Assembly: GCA_029204225.1 (NCBI GenBank) | Contig: CM055101.1 | Coordinates: 44,392,180-44,456,179 of the forward strand | DNA length: 64,000 nucleotides | Direction: 5' to 3' | From: Diphasiastrum complanatum | Lineage: Eukaryota; Streptophyta; Lycopodiopsida; Lycopodiales; Lycopodiaceae | In this document: positions 57,960-64,000 of the stretch, in pieces | Position numbering within the stretch: position 1 is the first letter of the stretch | How the letters are laid out: every line of letters starts with the position of its first letter | Program-made: the position numbers and the translations under genes | The notes under the pieces: generated by a model | What the model was told of the DNA's origin: nothing | What the model saw: the letters and a program-made list of their open reading frames with translations, nothing else | Databases searched by the model: none

Positions 57960-58690
57960 ACCCTTCAAAAACTAGAGAAAATGGTCAAAAATAATTAAAA
58001 CACCACTAGTTTCTTGCAAAATATTCATAAAATAGTCTGAAATGACCCGTTAGGTGTAATAAATTTCACATCATTTGGAACTAACCCTCATTGATTTGCA
58101 AGCATGTTCTAACATATCTATAGAACCTCCACTAAGGTGGATGAAGGTTAGTTCCCAACCATTTTGCCAAAACTGCCAAAAAATAGCCAAAAAGTTAAAA
58201 AATTACTTCTAAAACTTGTTCATAATTTTAAAGAAACTCCAAACTCTCTGAAAAATCTTCGCCTAGCTACATAATGCCCATTAGGGAATTATCTGAGTCT
58301 GGCGAAGGTTACTAAGGTGGTTGCAGGCCTCGACGAAGGCTCTATACCCCAAAAAGAGTCCCAAATAGCCATAACCCTCACCAAACTCAAATTCAAAGAA
58401 AATAGTTGCTACTAACCTTCGCCAGTTTGCCAGTACCTACTTTACAATGTTTCCTAGCTCCAAAAAAGTTTGGCAAAGGTTAGTTCCCAAAAAAAGTTGG
58501 CTGACAAAGGTTCCTACCCTTATGTGAAGCTTCCAAGTTCCACAGAACCCTTGACAACCTTCGAATGTGCATCAGCAATATTTGTCGATTTTGAAATTGA
58601 TGAAAAATATTATTCTGTAGTCTTAGTGAATCTGGCGAAGGTTAGTTATTACTATAAGATCTCGTGCAAAGGTTCGTAGTGAAAAAAGGG
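57960..58690. repeat. Repeat island R1 copy 2 (GGCGAAGGTTAG motif)
   Basis: GGCGAAGGTTA or complement TAACCTTCGCC and close variants occur about twelve times in both orientations, for example near 58085, 58142, 58258, 58309, 58375, 58414, 58468, 58555, 58633 and 58667. The same motif type fills 11640-12450. It lies between LTR A and the reading frame at 58807. Confidence 0.55.
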
Positions 58691-58806
58691 TCCATTTAGC
58701 AAAGATCATATAATAGAAGAGAGCTCAATTCCAGACCTCTTATGCTTATCAGTAGGGAGCACCTAATGTAGGACCAAGGCCTAGACAAGCCACTCAACAA
58801 TAGAGA

Positions 58807-59705
58807 ATGGAGCTGAATAATTCTCAAACATTCCAAGTGAATCTCATGGCGGTGGAAACTGAAACATTTTTCCAACAAGAAATGCAACAATGTTATGGAT
58901 CTGACAAAATTTTCATGGATCCTATTATCAATGAGTATCATGCCACATATGCTGCACAACCACAATGCCAAGGGGAAAGATTGTATGGATGCGAAAAAAG
59001 AGACGTTATTGTCGAATGTCCAAACAAGGGAGTTTTTATGCCCTTTTGCCGTGAGTGTGGATACAAACATTGCTACAAGAATTGTCCATTGAGAGCTACT
59101 ACTAGTGCACCATTGAATTGGATTGTGGTCCAATCAACAAGCACAAGCATAAATCCACACCAAGTTACACCAAGGAGATCTAGTCTTAATTGTCCAATGT
59201 TAGTTGTTACACAAGCACAACATGCAAGGAGGTAGCTCCATCTTTCTCACACTCAATATCAGTGCCAACAGATCAACCCTCAATGTTAGGATGAGCAAAT
59301 CTACCCTATATTAATGTGAGAAAAGAACAAAGACTTTTTTAGAAGATCAGACAATGGATACAAGAAGCACATGCCGAAGAAGCTGCTAAAGCTACAGAAC
59401 AACCGACAACTCCGGATCCTTCACCAACAAGAGGGCATCAAGAATCAACAATAGGAGGTTTGCCACAAAGATCTAATGTAAATGCTGATGAGCATCTTAT
59501 CCAGCAAAATGGAATCTCTATTGGAGAGTTCCTTTGACTTGCACCTCGAGCAAAGGGTGTCTTGTCAGATTGATTGAACATTGAACGTAATACAACTCCT
59601 AGACAACCATTATTCTGTGCCGGATTCAAAAAATCCAACAATGTTTTGAACTTGGGAGCAGATTGGGAGTGTGAGCAACACAATATCACTTGTCCAACTC
59701 TGTAA
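58807..59705 (+). pseudogene. Unrecognised Cys-rich reading frame
   Basis: 58807-59235 is open for 142 residues from MELNNSQTFQVNLMAVETET. It holds a Cys/His cluster: LYGCEKRDVIVECPNKGVF followed by FCRECGYKHCYKNCPLRA (seven Cys and one His within about 40 residues). After the stop, a second frame continues from about 59270 to 59705 with an acidic/Ala helix (EEAAKATEQPTTPDPSPTR), three in-frame stops and LGADWECEQHNITCP at the end. The codon-like composition across 900 bp suggests a once-coding gene or transposon protein. The cluster does not fit the CCHC knuckle spacing. I do not recognise the family. Confidence 0.4.
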
Positions 59706-59864
59706 AAATTACAGCAAATAAGGATCCTAAAGCACTTGAAATGATGAGGGAAATAATAGATTATGATTTCATAAGATTAGCACAAGTTGAACCATCAAAA
59801 TCCATCAAAAATCTATGCTTGAACCTCACTAAATGGCCCAAATCCTTGATGAAGGCTTCACACG

Positions 59865-60382
59865 TGTGAAAGTACGGCCTCCCACGGTCTGAGTACTGTA
59901 CACCAGACCTACATTCAATCCTATAATCATTAGTAATCACAAGTACTCAAACAATTATGAACATAGAGAGCAATTGCACCATTATGAGAGAAAAAACATG
60001 AAATTGCTTGATTGATTTTGGTGAGATATCATCACCTATATATACATGATCCATCACGGTTTTGGGCAAGTATGAGTAGCCCTAAACCTATCCCTAATGC
60101 TAATTTTGGTGGATCTTTCATCCCTACCAGGTTAGGGTTGGAATCTTGGAGATCCCTCAACAATGCAAAAATTACCAAAAATAGCTCCTATTTTTTCTCC
60201 CTTGTATCTAAGCATAATTTGGACTCTTTCCAAAGGTTCTAACACTTAGGTCTACTTGAGGACATCCTTATGAATGGAATCCTATGCTATTTGGCACGTG
60301 TGACAAGCCACATCATGACCATCTAACTATTTACGAGTCATATGACCAAAACTAGTCAAGTTATAATTGTGAATTTTTAACA
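59865..60382 (-). repeat. 3' LTR (518 bp)
   Basis: Starts TGTTAAAAATTCAC at 60382 after the purine tract GTGAGGAGGAG and ends GTACTTTCACA at 59865. A minus-strand TATA-like TATATATAGG is near 60046-60037. Confidence 0.8.
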
Positions 60383-60396
60383 CTCCTCCTCACTAT

Positions 60397-61689
60397 CTAG
60401 CTTGGTTCAATCATTGCTTTACTAATCACTCCAAGTGATGATCTGAACTTCATAAAAGGTGTCTTTTGAAGTGGTTTAGTAAGTAGATCAGCTATACATT
60501 CATTGCTTGGAACATGCTCCAAAGCAATCTCCTTGGCTTGCACCATTTCTCTCACAAAGTGATGGCATATCTCAATGTGCTTAGATCTTGCATGGAAGAT
60601 TGGGTTAGATGCAAGGTGTTGGGCTGATATATTGTCATTGTAGATGATTGGTGCCTCCTCTGAATCCATGATCTTTAGTTCCACCAATAATCTCTTGATC
60701 CAAAGTACCTCCTTTGTAGTGGTTGTCAAAGCTTTGTACTCGGCCTCGGTTGAAGATAGAGATATAGTTTCTTGCTTTTTTGAAAGCCATGAAACCACAC
60801 CTTCTCCTATGAAAGTTGAATAGGCACTTGTTGATTTCCTATCCCTCTTTTCCCCTGCAAAATCTGAATCACTAAATGCATGAAGGTTAATCACATCTCC
60901 TCTATATAGAATCCCAAAATCCAATGTACCCGAGATGTATCTTAGAATCCTCTTAGCCTTTTTCCAATGGATATTCAATGGCTTTTGCATGGATTGGCTC
61001 AACCTACATACACTAAAGCTAAGATCTGGTCTAGTTATAGTGATCCACATTAAGGAACCTATAAGTTGCCTAAACAAAGTGATGTCCATGAAGGATCTTT
61101 CATCATCTTCATTTGGCACTTTTACATCTTGCTCCATTGGTGTGTCAACACTTTTGCATACTTCCATCTTAAACTTCTTCAAAAGACTTTGAGCATAGTT
61201 TACTTGACTTATAAAGATGAAATCAGACCCTCTAAGTACTTCTATGCCTAAGATGAAGTGAAGACACCCTAGATCTACCATCTTGAACTCTAAGGATAGA
61301 TCTATCTTGATTTTTTCAAAACCATCAACACTATTTCCACTAATGATGATGTCATCTACATAAATGAGTAAAAGTACAATACCAACATCATCAAATTTAA
61401 TGTAAAGAGTGGGATCATATTCACTTTGAACAAAAGAAAGTGAAATAAGATAGCAATGTAGTCTTGAATTCCAAGATCTCGAGGCTTGCTTCAAGCCATA
61501 GATGCTTCTTTGGAGATGGCATACTTTGTTCTCCATTCCATGCTTGATGAACCCTTGTGGCTGCTCCATATAGATATCCTCTTCCAAAAAACCATTCAAG
61601 AAAGCATTAGAGACATCCATTTGACATAGAATCCATCCAAAATGTGATGCAAGTGCAATGATTAGCCTTATTGTGACCATCTTGGCCAC
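60397..61689 (-). pseudogene. Copia reverse transcriptase core and RNase H (430 aa open)
   Basis: Long open frame with intact motifs: LCQMDVSNAFLNGFLEEDIY (first catalytic Asp), SIYGLKQASRSWN, LLLIYVDDIIISGN (catalytic YVDD), LGIEV, TRPDLSFSVCRLSQSM, AFSDSDFAGEKRDRKSTSAY (RNase H Asp), SLSSTEAEYKALT (RNase H Glu) and SNPIFHARSKHIEICHHFVR. Ends in a TGA/TAA region directly before the polypurine tract. Reads in a frame one base off from the upstream pol owing to a single-T deletion near 61697. Confidence 0.92.
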
Positions 61690-62636
61690 GGGTGCAAAGT
61701 TTCCTCATAGTCTATCCCTCTCTCTTGAGCATAACCTTTTGCAACTAATCTTGCTTTATGTTTGTTAACACTCCCATTTGCATTCAACTTAAGCTTGAAG
61801 ACCCACTTGCATCCTATTACATTCCTTTGAGGTCTCTCAACAAGCAACCAAGTTTCATTCTCAATCAAGGCATCATACTCATCCAACATAGCTTTATACC
61901 ATTCTTTGGAGTTCAATGCATCTTCAACATTAGATGGTTCTTCAAAACTAGATAAAGCATAAGAAGTGGATGAGATACCCTCAACTTGTTATCCTTTGCC
62001 TTGATATGTGAGCCTTGATGGCTCCACTTTTGCCCTTGAAGATCTCCTTGGTGTGATAGGTGGGTTTGGTGCTTGCTCCTCCATGAGCTCCTCCTCAAAA
62101 CCAAGATCTTGCTCCTCGGCCATCTTCTTCTTGATTGTTGGAGCACTTGAGCCTTCTTCAAGCATATGCATATGATGTTCATCAAAGATGACATCCCTTG
62201 AAACAACAAATTTGCTCAAGGATGGGAGATAGACTTTGTAGCCCTTGCTTGAGCTTGCATATCCAAGCATGATCCCTCTTGTGAAAGATGGATCCTCCTT
62301 GGTTCTTGTTTCCAATGGCACATGCACATAACATATACACCCAAAAACTTTCAAGTGATTAAGATTGGGCTTCTTTCCATACAACATCTCATAAGGAGTT
62401 TTGCCTTCAATTGCTTTGCAAGACACCCTATTCATCAAGTAGTTTGCACATACAAGAGACTCACCCCAAAAGGATTTGGGCAAACAAGCATCTAATCTTA
62501 AAGCCTTAGAGCATTCACATAATGTTCTATTCCTTCTTTCAACAACTCCATTTTGTTGAGGAGTGTAAGGACAAGAAGTCTCTTTCTTGATCCCTTCCTC
62601 CTCACAAAAGGCCTTGAACTCATTGGAGATGAATTC
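61668..62636 (-). pseudogene. Copia integrase C-part, linker and RT entry
   Basis: In one frame from 62636: a CxYTPQQNGVVERRNRTL integrase segment (catalytic Glu), then 62483-61989 with MPKSFWGESLVCANYLMNRV, KTPYEMLYGKKPNLNHLKVF and linker ITPRRSSRAKVEPSRL. A stop codon occurs at 61989-61991, and the frame continues with EWYKAMLDEYDALIENETWL and ARLVAKGYAQERGIDYEET, which then runs out of frame at the single-base deletion. Confidence 0.9.
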
Positions 62637-63404
62637 TCAACCATTGTCACTTCTAAGAATCTTGATGCTATGATTATGATGCTTTTCCACAAACAACTTG
62701 AACTTTACAAAAGTATCAAATACTTGAGACTTGAAGGAAAGTAAGAACACCCAACAATATCTTGAGTAGTCATCAATGAAGGTTAAAAACATGGATGAAC
62801 CTCCATTAGATTTGGTGCTAACAATGTGCACATCCGAGTGTATGAGTTCAAGAGGATGAGATGACTTTGTGATGGAGTTAGGAAACACCTTCTTATGTGC
62901 CTTGGATAAGGCACAAGCTTCACAAACCTTGTCTTCCTTCACAATAGACCTTGGTAGGCCTAAAGCATACTCCTCCTTGATCATAGCCTCCATGGAACCC
63001 GAGTTGACATGTCCAAGTCTTTTGTGCCATAAAGTAAAGGTAGATATCTTGCTCTTCTCGGCCAACATGACAACATTAGTATCCACAAATGCATCCAACC
63101 TATAAAGTTTGCCAAGTCTAGTGCCCTTAGCCACTATCTTACCCTTCTTATTGATGAAACATTCATTTGAAGCAAAGTCAACATTGAAACCATTGTCTAC
63201 CATTTGGCCAACACTTAGTAGATTTTTTGTTATTCTAGGAATGTACAAAACACCTTCTATGTTGATCTTTTTGGAAGATCCTAAGCAAAGGGGAATGCTA
63301 CCAACTCCTTCAATCTTACAAGCTTCATCATTTGCTGTATAGATAGACTTTATAGGTCCATCATAAGATAAGAGAGAAGAGAAAAACTCCCTTTTACTAG
63401 TCAT
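62637..63404 (-). pseudogene. Copia GAG-pre-integrase and integrase N-part (255 aa)
   Basis: Opens within the protease region (MTSKREFFSSLLSYDG), then LYIPRITKNLLSVGQMVDNG, LWHKRLGHVNSGSMEAMIKE, CEACALSKAHKKVFPNS and MFLTFIDDYSRYCWVFLLSF (first integrase Asp), ending KILRSDNG before TGA, where Gly-Glu-Phe is expected. The TGA is a single-base change of a Gly codon. Confidence 0.92.
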
Positions 63405-64000
63405 GTGTGAACTAGCACCTGAGTCAATCCACCAAGGATCTTCTCTTTGAAGCTTGTTGAAGAAAATATGGACATCATGAGAGAGTCCTCATGTGAACTC
63501 TCCTCCTCCTCCTCTTTGCTCATGTTGGCTTGGCTTTGATCTTGCTTCCTCTTGAAGCATTCCGAGGCATAATGCCCCATCTTGCTACAATAGTAGCACT
63601 TCACCTTTGATTTGTCCTTCTTGACTTTGGTGGTTGATGGAGATGCCTTTGAGGGTCCTTCTTGATCCTCAAGCTTTGTAGACTTCTTGAATGTTGATCC
63701 TTTTCCTTTGGACTTGCCTTTGCCTTTGGTGAAGAGAGCTTGGTCATCTCCACCTTGGATGGAAAGCCTATCCATCCTCTCTTGCATTTGGCTCCTTCTT
63801 GATTCCTCGGCTATGAGTGTGCCTTGGAGTTCTTCAAGTATGGGTAGCTTACCCAAAATTGCATATCCCTGAACCAAATTGTCAAATTCAAAGCTTAGTC
63901 CATTCAATATGAGTTGAACAAGCTCTTCATCCTTGATAGGGTCACCTATAAAGGCTAGCTCTTTGTTCATTTCCTTTACTCTTAGGACAAAAGTATGTGC
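63401..64000 (-). pseudogene. Copia gag C-part with zinc knuckle (partial)
   Basis: From the window edge: MNKELAFIGDPIKDEELVQL, GLSFEFDNLVQGYAI, a Lys/Ser-rich stretch, and the intact knuckle CYYCSKMGHYASEC. The true frame shifts near 63480 to DVHIFFNKLQREDPWWIDSG, the protease Asp-Ser-Gly, which joins the 63404 frame. The gag N-terminus lies beyond the window end. Confidence 0.9.

Larger units (their letters stand above)
59865..64000 (-). mobile_element. Ty1/copia element, least decayed, runs off the window
   Basis: 3' LTR 60382-59865 and internal region from 60383 to beyond 64000. Gag, protease, pre-integrase, integrase, RT and RNase H are all present in the normal copia order. Only four disabling changes are visible: frameshifts near 63480 and 61697 and nonsense codons near 62637 and 61989. 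The 5' LTR and gag N-terminus lie outside the window. Confidence 0.92.

Overview
The window looks like nuclear DNA of a flowering plant. It is AT-rich, carries long (CT/GA)n microsatellites, and is dominated by decayed LTR retrotransposons of the Ty1/copia type, with smaller pieces of Ty3/gypsy chromovirus and L1-type LINE. The one convincing host gene has a typical plant intron structure. I cannot name the species. I see no bacterial-style operons, CRISPR arrays, rRNA genes or tRNA genes.

The host gene is a hypersensitive-induced reaction (HIR) protein on the minus strand, coding 34864 to 23743. I assembled it from five exons with GT-AG junctions and consistent phases (34864-34676, 34348-34228, 25759-25668, 25513-25417, 24104-23743). 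They encode 286 residues of an SPFH/Band-7 (prohibitin-like) membrane protein with an N-terminal Met-Gly-Gln and Cys-Cys lipidation signal. Intron 2 is about 8.5 kb and is a stack of transposable-element debris. It includes an internally deleted copia element (30124-33126) with a perfect 5-bp target duplication, whose 3' LTR holds a hAT-like MITE.

Layout: 1-7.3 kb is mostly unassigned, with a possible Penelope-like fragment near 5.0-5.7 kb. 7.3-10.9 kb is a chimeric copia relic (minus). 11-13.6 kb holds gypsy pieces and a repeat island. 13.5-14.6 kb is a copia gag/protease relic. 14.6-15.9 kb is an LTR/leader region with a plus-strand primer binding site. 16.7-21.2 kb is a degenerate LINE (plus). 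23.2-35.8 kb is the HIR gene with its promoter. 35.9-36.7 kb is a GC-rich and tandem-repeat block. 38.06-42.36 kb is a nearly complete plus-strand copia relic. 42.4-49.2 kb is a mosaic of copia fragments, LTR pieces and unrecognised reading frames. 49.88-57.94 kb is an LTR-internal-LTR-internal-LTR copia array (minus). 57.9-59.7 kb is a repeat island followed by an unrecognised Cys-rich reading frame. 59.87 kb to the window end is the youngest-looking copia element (minus), which runs off the window.

The retroelements do not work together as a system. All have frameshifts, stops or missing domains. I did not find a clearly new biological system. The best leads are the copia array whose two units share one deletion removing the primer binding site, a family of short islands rich in perfect palindromes, a shared subterminal-type repeat next to an unrecognised reading frame, and several reading frames that match nothing I know.
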